A DNA stretch of 44,546 nucleotides. Origin: Burkholderiales bacterium (lineage in GTDB: Bacteria > Pseudomonadota > Gammaproteobacteria > Burkholderiales > Burkholderiaceae_E). Each line of letters begins with the position of its first letter. Positions within the stretch are counted from its first letter, which is position 1. Position numbers and translations under genes: made by a program. The notes under the pieces were generated by a model, which saw nothing but the letters and a program-made list of their open reading frames with translations, was not told the origin of the DNA and did no database searches. Below are positions 16,567 to 25,843 of the stretch, in pieces. The stretch spans positions 1 to 44,546 of the forward strand of contig JAFKGG010000378.1 of assembly GCA_017307915.1 (NCBI GenBank), in the 5' to 3' direction.

Positions 16567-17763
16567 ATGCCACAGCTTTCCGCTTCGCCGGCATTGCGGC
16601 GCTTTCGAGTCCTGGATCTTTCCCGCGTGCGCGCCGGCCCGACCTGCGTGCGCATGCTGGCCGATTTCGGCGCTGACGTGATCCGTATCGAACCGCCGCC
16701 GGGTATCGATCCCAATGAAGCCATGTTCGCCGCCGATCGCTGGAATGGCGATTTCCAGAATCTGAATCGCAACAAGCGTTCGTTGACGCTGAACCTGAAG
16801 AAGCCGGAAGGCCGCGAGGTCTTCACGCGCCTGGTCGCCGATGCCGACGTGGTGGTGGAAAACTGGCGGCCCGACGTCAAGCAGCGGCTGGGCGTGGATT
16901 ACGAATCGCTGCGTGCGCTGAATCCACGCATCATCCTCGCCAGCATTTCGGGCTTCGGCCAGAGCGGCCCGTATGTGAGCCGGCCGGGTTTCGACCAGAT
17001 CGTGCAGGGCATGGGCGGCCTGATGTCGGTGACCGGCTTGCCCGGACAAGGGCCGGTGCGTGCCGGTCTGGCGGTGGCCGATTCGAGCACGGGGCTGTAC
17101 ACCGCCATCGGCATTCTGGTCGCGCTATTGGAACGCGAGGTTTCGGGCCAGGGGCAATGGGTGCATGCGTCGCTGCTGCATTCGCAGATCGCGATGATGG
17201 ATTTCCAGGCTGCCCGCTACCTGAACGACGGCGACATTCCCACGCAAGAGGGCAATGATCATCCGACCAGCAGCCCGATGGGCCTGTTTCGCGCCAGCGA
17301 CGGTCTGTTCAATCTCGGCGCTTCCGGCGAGGGCAACTGGCAGCGGTTCTGCCGGGCGCTCGAGCGGGCCGATTGGCTCGAAGACCCGGAGTTCCAGACC
17401 GAGAAGCTGCGCGTGCGCAACCGTCGCCGCCTGAACGAGCAGATCGAGGCGGTATTCGGCACCCGGCCGGTGGCGCATTGGGTCGATCTTCTGAATGCCG
17501 CCGGTGTGCCGGCCGGCCCGGTGCTGACGGTGCCGCAGATGTTCGACGATCCGCAGGTGCGCCATCTTGGCGTGGCGCGCAACTGCGAGGCCTGGCAGGG
17601 CGGGCAGCGCACGATGATCACGCAGCCGGTCACGCTGATGCGCACGCCGGCCGACATCGCGCGTACCGCACCGGGTTGGGGTGAGCATACCGACGAGGTC
17701 TTGCGCGAGGTCGGCTATGGCGACGAAGACATCCACAAGCTGCGCGAAGCCGGCGCCATCTGA
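16567..17763 (+). CDS. Class III CoA-transferase (CaiB/BaiF family)
   Basis: A 398-residue enzyme that moves CoA between carboxylates. The catalytic Asp is Asp172 in GLAVADSSTGLYTA. Family motifs DFGADVIRIEPP, NRNKRSLTLNLK and ISGFGQSGPY are present. The ATG at 16567 is used since it begins a normal family N-terminus (MPQLSASPALRRFRVLDLSR); the frame extends back into the amidase gene. It lies six bases after the amidase stop and 21 bases before the crotonase gene, in a clear operon. The context suggests it activates the acid released by the amidase. Confidence 0.93.
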   Translation: MPQLSASPALRRFRVLDLSRVRAGPTCVRMLADFGADVIRIEPPPGIDPNEAMFAADRWNGDFQNLNRNKRSLTLNLKKPEGREVFTRLVADADVVVENWRPDVKQRLGVDYESLRALNPRIILASISGFGQSGPYVSRPGFDQIVQGMGGLMSVTGLPGQGPVRAGLAVADSSTGLYTAIGILVALLEREVSGQGQWVHASLLHSQIAMMDFQAARYLNDGDIPTQEGNDHPTSSPMGLFRASDGLFNLGASGEGNWQRFCRALERADWLEDPEFQTEKLRVRNRRRLNEQIEAVFGTRPVAHWVDLLNAAGVPAGPVLTVPQMFDDPQVRHLGVARNCEAWQGGQRTMITQPVTLMRTPADIARTAPGWGEHTDEVLREVGYGDEDIHKLREAGAI

Positions 17764-17784
17764 AGCGGCACGAGGAAGCTGATC

Positions 17785-18588
17785 ATGAGTGCAGACAAGC
17801 ATCCGCCAGGACGTCTGGTGTTCGACGATCGCGACGGCCTGTTGCGCATTCGCATCAGCAACCCGGCACGCTACAACGCCATGTCGCTATCGATGTGGGA
17901 ATCGTTGGGGCAGACGCTGGCCGCAGTGCGCCAGCGCCGCGATCTGCGCGCGATCGTGCTGGAAGGCGAGGGCGATCGTGCCTTCGTCTCGGGGGCCGAC
18001 ATCTCGGAATTCGGTGCGCAACGCAATGACCCCGAGCAGGTCGCGCGTTACGACCGGGCCGTTGCCGATGCGCAGCAGGCCTTGTCGACCAGTCCGGTGC
18101 CCACCATCGCGCTGATCCGCGGCATCTGCATGGGCGGCGGCATGGGTTTGGCGGTGGCCTGCGATCTGCGCTATTGCAACGAGAGCGCGCGCTTTCGCAT
18201 GCCGGCCGCCAGGCTCGGTTTGGGTTACTCATTGGCCGGGCTCAAGCGCATGTACGACATGCTGGGCGCGGCGCGTGCCGCTGATCTGTTCCTGACCGCG
18301 CGCACCTTCGATGGGCGCGAGGCGGCGCGGATCGGGTTGGTGCAGGAGCTGTTCACCGATGCGGATTTCGGGTCGCTCGCGGCCGAGCGCGTGTCGGCGG
18401 TGCTGGCCAATGCGCCGCTCACGATGCGGGCCGCGCGGCTGGGGTTGCGCCATCTGCTGGGCGGCGACGGTGCGCCTTCGGCCGATGCCGTGAACGAAGC
18501 CGTGCTCGCGTGCTTCGGCAGTACCGACTATCGGGAAGGGCAGGCCGCCTTCCGCGAGAAACGAACACCTGTTTTCAAGGGGCAGTAG
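17785..18588 (+). CDS. Crotonase-superfamily protein (enoyl-CoA hydratase-like)
   Basis: A 267-residue crotonase-fold protein acting on a CoA thioester. The oxyanion-hole segments are present: FVSGADISEF (residues 67-76) and GICMGGGMGLAVACDLRY (113-130). Both classical hydratase glutamates are replaced: the position after GGGM is Gly121 instead of Glu, and the FRMPAARLG segment has Ala141 where hydratases have Glu. A simple enoyl-CoA hydratase reaction is therefore unlikely. Other crotonase chemistries such as decarboxylation, thioester or C-C hydrolysis, isomerisation or dehalogenation are possible. It sits between the CoA-transferase and an ABC importer in the same operon. Confidence 0.9.
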   Translation: MSADKHPPGRLVFDDRDGLLRIRISNPARYNAMSLSMWESLGQTLAAVRQRRDLRAIVLEGEGDRAFVSGADISEFGAQRNDPEQVARYDRAVADAQQALSTSPVPTIALIRGICMGGGMGLAVACDLRYCNESARFRMPAARLGLGYSLAGLKRMYDMLGAARAADLFLTARTFDGREAARIGLVQELFTDADFGSLAAERVSAVLANAPLTMRAARLGLRHLLGGDGAPSADAVNEAVLACFGSTDYREGQAAFREKRTPVFKGQ

Positions 18589-18670
18589 CGCCTTGGCGCC
18601 AGTGTCCTGTCATCGGGCGGCCGGCTGCAATCTTCATCGGCCACAGTGTAGTCAACACAAGGAGGTACGC

Positions 18671-19648
18671 ATGAACACGCTCTATCGGACGGCCGCGGCC
18701 GCCGTGCTTTCAGCTTGCACTGCCGCTGTCATGGCGGTGGGCCCGCAACCGCCGGCTGCACCGCAGAAACAGGTGCTCACGGTCGGCTACGTGAAGGTGG
18801 GCCATCTGTCGCCGATGATCTTCGTATCCGAGCCGCTGAAGGCCTGCAACGTCGAGGTGAAGCCGGTCGAATTCGTGCGCTATGCCGATGCGCGCACTGC
18901 ATTGCTGTCGGGTTCGATCGACGTATCGGGCATCGGCCCGGCGGATCTGGCGATTGCGCTGGCGCAGGGTAGCGACAAGATCGTGGGGCTCGCCGGTGTG
19001 GCTTCCTCGCCCAAATATCTGGTGACGCGCAAGGGCGTCAAGATGGATGACTGGAAGGATCTGGCCGGCAAGAAGGTCGGCATCGCGCCGGGCTCGGCCG
19101 TCTGGTTCCAGTGGGCCGCAACGCTGGCGGAAAAGGGCGTGCCGTACAACACCTTCACGGCGGTCAACATCCAGGGCGGCGGCACCGCGTTCGTGCAGGC
19201 GCTGCAGCGCGGCGACGTCGATGCGGTGGCCTTGTGGGAACCCTTCGAATCGCAACTGGTCGCCGATGGCACGGCGTTCTTCGCCAAGAACCTGGAGTAC
19301 AGCCAATCGAAGGCAGTGGGCGCCGAACTGGGGCTGCTGGCCACGACGCGCGAGGCGCTTACGCGCAAGCGCGAGGCGGTGAAGTGCTTCATGTGGGCGT
19401 ACCGGGGTGCCGAGGAGCGTCTGGCCAAGAATCCGGAAGCGTTTGCCGAGGCCTATAGCAAGTACACGGGCCTGCCGCTGTCGGTCACGCGCGAGTCGGT
19501 CAAGCTGATCAAGCTGGGCGACGTGCTGGATCTGGATCAGTTGCGGCGCCAGGCCAAGACCTTCCATGAACTGGGCGTGATTCCGAAAGACGTCAGCGGG
19601 CAGATCGACAAGGCCTGGGATCCAAGCCTGGCCAACGAGGTCAAGTAA
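18671..19648 (+). CDS. ABC transporter substrate-binding protein, NitT/TauT (SsuA/TauA-like) type
   Basis: A 325-residue periplasmic binding protein. The signal peptide is residues 1 to about 25 (MNTLYRTAAAAVLSACTAAV). The mature part starts LTVGYVKVGHLSPMIFVSEP and has the family features ADARTALLSGSIDVSGIGPA and DLAGKKVGIAPGSAVWFQWA. A near-perfect AAGGAGGT lies five bases before the ATG at 18671, which decides the start against an in-frame ATG at 18593. It is followed by permease and ATPase genes. Relatives bind taurine, sulfonates, nitrate, thiamine precursors or aromatic acids; here the ligand is presumably the compound broken down by the cluster. Confidence 0.92.
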   Translation: MNTLYRTAAAAVLSACTAAVMAVGPQPPAAPQKQVLTVGYVKVGHLSPMIFVSEPLKACNVEVKPVEFVRYADARTALLSGSIDVSGIGPADLAIALAQGSDKIVGLAGVASSPKYLVTRKGVKMDDWKDLAGKKVGIAPGSAVWFQWAATLAEKGVPYNTFTAVNIQGGGTAFVQALQRGDVDAVALWEPFESQLVADGTAFFAKNLEYSQSKAVGAELGLLATTREALTRKREAVKCFMWAYRGAEERLAKNPEAFAEAYSKYTGLPLSVTRESVKLIKLGDVLDLDQLRRQAKTFHELGVIPKDVSGQIDKAWDPSLANEVK

Positions 19649-19702
19649 GCACAGTGCGGGGCGGCGCCCTCCGGTTGGTCGGCGCCGTTCCAAGGAGATG
19701 CG

Positions 19703-20548
19703 GTGAGTTCGTTCATATTGAAACGCCCCAGGGGCGCGACGCCGGGCGTGCCGGCCGAACGTGCCCTGATGCGCACCGGCGTGGGGCTGGTGGTGCCGAT
19801 GCTGATCCTGATCGCCTGGGAGCTGCTCGGCCGCATGCCGGCCATGGCGGGCGTGCTGCCCACGCCGGTGCAGGTGGCGCGGGCCTGGTATGTCTGGATC
19901 TTCGGCGATCCGGGAATGGGGCTCAACCCCTATCAGGGCACCTGGCTCTCCAACGTGCAGCACTCGGCCTTGCGCGTGGGCCAGGGTTTCGCGTTGGCGA
20001 TCATCGTGGGTATTCCGCTGGGCCTGGCGATCGGCTGGAGCCGCTTGGCCTCGCAACTGTTCGATCCGCTGATCCAGGGCTTGCGCCCGATTCCGATCAC
20101 GGCATGGCTGCCGTTTTCGATTGCGCTGTTCGGCATTCGCGATCTGGGTTCGGTGTTCCTGATCTTTCTCGGCGGCTTCTATCCGATCGTGGTCAATACC
20201 ACGCAAGGGGCGCGCGACGTCGAGCGCAACCTGGTGCGGGCGGCGCGCATGATGGGCGCGTCTTCGCGGCAGCTGATGCGCCGCGTGGTGCTGCCGGCGG
20301 CGATGCCGTCGATCTTCACCGGGCTGCGCATCGGTCTGGGCATCTCATGGACGGCGGTGATCGTGTCCGAGATGGTGGCCGTCAAATCCGGGCTGGGCTA
20401 TGTGTTGTGGGATGCGTATTACGTGGGCCGCATGGACATCGTGCTGGCCGACATGGTTTCGATCGGCCTGATGGGCTTCCTGAGCGATCGCCTGATCGTT
20501 GCCGTCGAACAGCGAGTCCTGGCCTGGCGCATGCTGCAGAATCACTGA
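19703..20548 (+). CDS. ABC transporter permease, NitT/TauT type
   Basis: A 281-residue inner-membrane permease of the SsuC/TauC type with about six hydrophobic segments. The EAA loop that contacts the ATPase is visible as ERNLVRAARMMGASSRQLMR followed by RVVLPAAMPSIFTGLRIGLG. Translation probably begins at GTG 19703, six bases after AAGGAG. The ATPase gene follows after seven bases. Confidence 0.93.
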   Translation: MSSFILKRPRGATPGVPAERALMRTGVGLVVPMLILIAWELLGRMPAMAGVLPTPVQVARAWYVWIFGDPGMGLNPYQGTWLSNVQHSALRVGQGFALAIIVGIPLGLAIGWSRLASQLFDPLIQGLRPIPITAWLPFSIALFGIRDLGSVFLIFLGGFYPIVVNTTQGARDVERNLVRAARMMGASSRQLMRRVVLPAAMPSIFTGLRIGLGISWTAVIVSEMVAVKSGLGYVLWDAYYVGRMDIVLADMVSIGLMGFLSDRLIVAVEQRVLAWRMLQNH

Positions 20549-20555
20549 GGTCCTC

Positions 20556-21305
20556 GTGTCGAATATCTCCATCACTCAACTGGACAAGACCTATCCCGGC
20601 GTGACGGCCGTGCATGCGCTGGATCGCATCGACCTGCAGGTCGAGCAAGGCGAGTTCATCGCGCTGCTGGGGCCGTCGGGGTGCGGCAAATCGACGCTGC
20701 TGAACCTGATCGCCGGTTTCGAGGCGCCTTCGGCGGGCGAACTGCGCGTGGGCGGCCAGCCGATCGATCGGCCCGGGCCCGAACGCGGCGTGGTGTTCCA
20801 GGAAGCCGCCTTGTTCCCGTGGCTGAACGTATGGGAAAACGTCGTCTTCGGTCCCAAGATCGCCGGGGTGCCCAAGCGCGACTACACCGCCCGCGCCGAA
20901 GAGATGCTCGAGATCACCGGCTTGTCGGCCTTCAAGCGGCACTTGCCGGTGCAGTTGTCGGGCGGCATGCGCCAGCGCGTGGGCATCGCGCGCGTGCTGA
21001 CGCTGGGTTCGAAGGTGTTGCTGATGGACGAACCTTTCGGTGCGCTCGATGCGCAGACCCGGCTGACGATGCAAGAGCTGTTGCTGTCGGTATGGCAGAC
21101 GCTGCGCACGACGGTGGTGTTCGTCACCCATGACATCGATGAAGCGATTCTGTTGGCCGACACCATTTACGTGATGTCGGCGCGCCCTGGGCGCATCGCT
21201 ACCCGCATCGCGGTGCCGATCGAGCGGCCACGCTCGCTGGATCTGATCACCGGCGAAGTGTTCAACGAGCTGAAGCGCGAAATACTCAAACAGATGCGGC
21301 ATTGA
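20556..21305 (+). CDS. ABC transporter ATP-binding protein, NitT/TauT type
   Basis: A 249-residue ATPase of the SsuB/TauB type. Walker A is GPSGCGKST, the Q-loop is VVFQEAALFPW, the ABC signature is LSGGMRQRVGIAR, Walker B is VLLMDEPFGALD, and the switch His is in FVTHDIDEA. The start is GTG 20556, just after GAGG overlapping the permease stop; an in-frame ATG at 20499 lies inside the permease gene. With the two preceding genes it completes a three-part importer. Confidence 0.95.
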   Translation: MSNISITQLDKTYPGVTAVHALDRIDLQVEQGEFIALLGPSGCGKSTLLNLIAGFEAPSAGELRVGGQPIDRPGPERGVVFQEAALFPWLNVWENVVFGPKIAGVPKRDYTARAEEMLEITGLSAFKRHLPVQLSGGMRQRVGIARVLTLGSKVLLMDEPFGALDAQTRLTMQELLLSVWQTLRTTVVFVTHDIDEAILLADTIYVMSARPGRIATRIAVPIERPRSLDLITGEVFNELKREILKQMRH

Positions 21306-21333
21306 GCCGCCTCATTGCTTTCTGGAGCTTGGC

Positions 21334-22206
21334 ATGGCCAATCCGCGCGTTCCACACGCATTTCCCGATGACCGGGCGCCCTGCATGCCGCCGGCGCAGG
21401 GGCGCATCATGGTCCACCTGGTCATCAACGTCGAGAACTGGCGTTTCGATCAATCGATGCCGCGCACCATCATCACGCCGCCGCACGGCCGCGAAACGGT
21501 GCCCGACGTACCCAACTTCAGTTGGGCCGACTACGGCATGCGCGGCGGGCTAGCGCGCATGCTGCAGGCGATCGGCTCGCGCGGGCTGCCAGCGTCGACC
21601 AGTTGCAACGCCAGCGTCATCGATGCGTATCCGCGCGCGGCCGAGGCCATGCTCAATGCCGGCTGGGAATTCATCGGCCATGGCATGCATCAGTTGTCGC
21701 TCAATCATGGCGATGGCGAACGCGAGCTGATTGCGCAGTGCCTGGAAAAATTGCGTGCCTTTACCGGCGTGAGGCCGCGTGGCTGGTTGAGTCCCGGCTT
21801 GCGCGAGACCTACGATACCCCCGACATCCTGGCCGCCGAAGGCGTCGAGTATGTCTGCGACTGGGTGATCGATGATCTGCCGAACTGGATGCGCGTGGCG
21901 CAGGGTTCACTGATCCAGATGCCGTACAACCTGGACCTGAACGATTCGGTGATCTATGCGGTGGAGAAGCATTCGTCGCCGGAGTTTCTATTGCGGCTGG
22001 AGCGTACGTTGGCCCTGTTCGAACGCGAGTGCCGGCGCTGGCCGCGGGTGCTGGCCCTGGGCCTGCATCCGCATCTGATGGGCGTGCCGCATCGTTTCGG
22101 CTATTTCGAACAGATGCTGGATCTGCTGATGAAGCACCCGGATGTCGTGTTCATGAACGGCGGGCAGATCGCCGACTGGTTCAAGTCGCAGTATCCGGCG
22201 CCTTGA
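21334..22206 (+). CDS. Polysaccharide deacetylase-family hydrolase, PuuE / cyclic-imidase-like
   Basis: A 290-residue cytoplasmic protein (no signal peptide) of the carbohydrate esterase 4 fold. Motifs such as GWEFIGHGMHQLS, RGWLSPGLRETYDTPDIL and YVCDWVIDDLPNW belong to the branch containing the allantoinase PuuE and cyclic imide hydrolases rather than to chitin or peptidoglycan deacetylases. GGAG precedes the ATG at 21334. In this operon, with an amidase, a CoA-transferase and an importer, opening of a cyclic imide or hydantoin-like ring to a half-amide is a reasonable inference. Deacetylation or deformylation of another amide remains possible. Confidence 0.8.
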   Translation: MANPRVPHAFPDDRAPCMPPAQGRIMVHLVINVENWRFDQSMPRTIITPPHGRETVPDVPNFSWADYGMRGGLARMLQAIGSRGLPASTSCNASVIDAYPRAAEAMLNAGWEFIGHGMHQLSLNHGDGERELIAQCLEKLRAFTGVRPRGWLSPGLRETYDTPDILAAEGVEYVCDWVIDDLPNWMRVAQGSLIQMPYNLDLNDSVIYAVEKHSSPEFLLRLERTLALFERECRRWPRVLALGLHPHLMGVPHRFGYFEQMLDLLMKHPDVVFMNGGQIADWFKSQYPAP

Positions 22207-22228
22207 TCGATTACGGGATTTGACGACC

Positions 22229-23104
22229 ATGCCCCTGGCCAGCACAGACGACGGCTACCGCCTGCACTACGAGTGCGTGGGCGAAGGAAAGCCGGTGGTG
22301 TTCGTTCACGAATTCGCCGGCGATCATCGAAGCTGGGAGCCGCAGCTGCGCGCCTTCGCGCGCCGGCACCGTTGCATCACGTTTGCTGCGCGCGGCTATT
22401 CGCCTTCTGACGTGCCGCGCGATCCTTCGGCTTACTCACAGGCACGCGCCGTGCGCGACATTGCCGCCGTGATGGATGCGGCGCAAGTCGAGCAGGCGCA
22501 CCTGGTCGGTTTGTCGATGGGTGGTTTCGCCACGCTGCATTTCGGCCTGACCTATCCGCGGCGCGCGTTGTCGATGACCATTGCCGGTGCCGGTTATGGG
22601 GCGCTGAGCGCGGATCGGCAGGCGTTCCAGGCCGTGTCTCGCGCAGCGGCCGATCAGTTCGAGGCCAAAGGCGCGGCCGGCTACGGCCCGGTCTATGCCG
22701 AGAGCGCCGCGCGCTTGCAATTGCAGAACAAGGATCCGCGCGGATGGCGTGAGTTTGCCGATGCGCTGGCCGGCCATGACACGCTGGGGGCCGTGCTGAC
22801 GCTGCGCGGCGTGCAGGCCGAACGGCCGGCGCTCGATACGATGGCCGATGCGTTGGGTGCCTTGCAGGTGCCTGCTCTGATCGTTGCTGGCGATGAAGAC
22901 GACCATAGCCTGCTGCCGTCGCTGTTTCTGAAGCGCACGCTGCCGGCCAGCGGCTTGCTGGTGCTGCCGAAGACCGGCCATACGATCAACCTGGAAGAGC
23001 CGGATGCATTCAATCGGGCTGTGCTCGATTTCATTGCATCGGCCGAAGCCGGCCGCTGGGGTGCGCGTGATCCGCGCACCCTGGGCGAGGCAATGAAACT
23101 GTAA
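22229..23104 (+). CDS. Alpha/beta-fold hydrolase
   Basis: A 291-residue alpha/beta hydrolase with nucleophile Ser in LVGLSMGGFA, oxyanion-region HEFAGDHRSW, catalytic Asp probably in VAGDEDDHS and catalytic His in PKTGHTINLEEP. ATG 22229 is preferred over an in-frame TTG at 22220. It is the last gene of the amidase/importer cluster and converges on lysS. It could be an ester, thioester, enol-lactone or C-C bond hydrolase; no signal peptide is present, so it acts in the cytoplasm. Confidence 0.9.
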   Translation: MPLASTDDGYRLHYECVGEGKPVVFVHEFAGDHRSWEPQLRAFARRHRCITFAARGYSPSDVPRDPSAYSQARAVRDIAAVMDAAQVEQAHLVGLSMGGFATLHFGLTYPRRALSMTIAGAGYGALSADRQAFQAVSRAAADQFEAKGAAGYGPVYAESAARLQLQNKDPRGWREFADALAGHDTLGAVLTLRGVQAERPALDTMADALGALQVPALIVAGDEDDHSLLPSLFLKRTLPASGLLVLPKTGHTINLEEPDAFNRAVLDFIASAEAGRWGARDPRTLGEAMKL

Positions 23105-23120
23105 GCCGGCGAGCGCTGTC

Positions 23121-24659
<1,539 letters not shown>

Positions 24660-24663
24660 GGCG

Positions 24664-25768
24664 TCAAACTCCCTGTTTCAGGCTGGCGACGATGAATTCG
24701 TCGAGATCGCCGTCGAGCACCGAGCGGGTGTTGCTGATCTCGACGTTGGTGCGCAGATCCTTGATTCGCGATTGATCGAGCACGTAGGAACGGATCTGGT
24801 GGCCCCAGCCGATGTCGGTCTTGCTGGCCTCGACCTTGTCCTGCTCGGCGCGGCGCTTGCGCAATTCGAGTTCGTACAGGCGCGCGCGCAGCATCTTCAT
24901 CGCCTCGTCGCGGTTGCGGTGCTGCGAGCGGTCGTTCTGGCACTGCACGACGATGTTGGTCGGCAGGTGCGTGATGCGCACCGCCGATTCGGTCTTGTTC
25001 ACGTGCTGGCCGCCGGCGCCCGAGGCGCGGTAGACGTCGATGCGCAGATCGGCCGGGTTGATGTCGACCTCGATCGAATCATCGACTTCGGGGTAGACGT
25101 AGACCGAGGCGAACGAGGTGTGCCGCCCGCCGCTGGAGTCGAACGGCGATTTGCGCACCAGCCGGTGCACACCGGTTTCGGTACGCAGATAGCCGTAGGC
25201 GTATTCGCCTTCGACCTTGATCGTGGCGCCCTTCAGGCCCGCCACGTCGCCCGGCGACTCTTCCAGCAGCTCGGCCTTGAATCCCTTGCGTTCGCAATAG
25301 CGCAGGTATTGGCGCAGCAGCATCGACGCCCAATCCTGCGCTTCGGTGCCGCCGGCGCCGGCCTGGATCTCGATGAAGCAGGGGCTGGGATCGGCCGGGT
25401 TGGAGAACATCCGGCGGAATTCCAGCTCGGCCACCTGCGCTTCGATCGCATGGGCGTCGGCTTCGACGGCTTGCAGCGTGTCGTCGTCGTCTTCGGCGTT
25501 GGCGATCTGGAACAGCTCGGCGGTATCGCCCAGCGAGGTATCGATGTCGGTCAGGCGTTCGACGACGCCGTCGAGCATCTTCTTTTCTTTGCCCAGTTCC
25601 TGGGCGTATTTGGCGTCGTTCCAGATGTCGGGGGCTTCGAGCTCCCGGTTGATCACTTCGAGGCGGGTTTTCTTTGTATCGTAGTCAAAGATACCCCCGA
25701 AGTTCATTGGCGCGCCTGCGCAGGTCGCCGATCAGCGATTCGAGTTGGTTGAGGCGTTCGGCTTCCAT
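24664..25768 (-). CDS. prfB: Peptide chain release factor 2, made by programmed +1 frameshift
   Basis: RF2 terminates translation at UGA and UAA. Reading starts at ATG 25768 ([20 protein letters not shown]) and reaches an in-frame TGA at 25685-25687 after 27 codons. The coding sequence then continues in the +1 frame from GAC ([16 protein letters not shown]) to 24664, giving 367 residues, close to the 365 of E. coli. The codon-recognition tripeptide is SPF ([10 protein letters not shown]) and the GGQ motif is in [11 protein letters not shown]. Treating 25707 as the start would be an artefact of ignoring the frameshift. RF2 thereby regulates its own synthesis, since low RF2 slows termination at the TGA. 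lysS follows in the same operon. Confidence 0.96.
25684..25699 (-). promoter_or_regulatory. prfB programmed +1 frameshift site
   Basis: On the minus strand CGGGGGTATCTTTGAC contains a Shine-Dalgarno-like GGGGG, the slippery CTT codon and the in-frame TGA followed by C. This is the same element as in E. coli prfB (AGGGGGTATCTTTGAC) except for one base. Confidence 0.95.
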
Positions 25769-25843
25769 GGCGTGCGGCTCTTGGATCGGGAAAGAAACCC
25801 GACATTATAGCTTTCGGCATGGATGAGCCGGCCGCGCGCTGCG

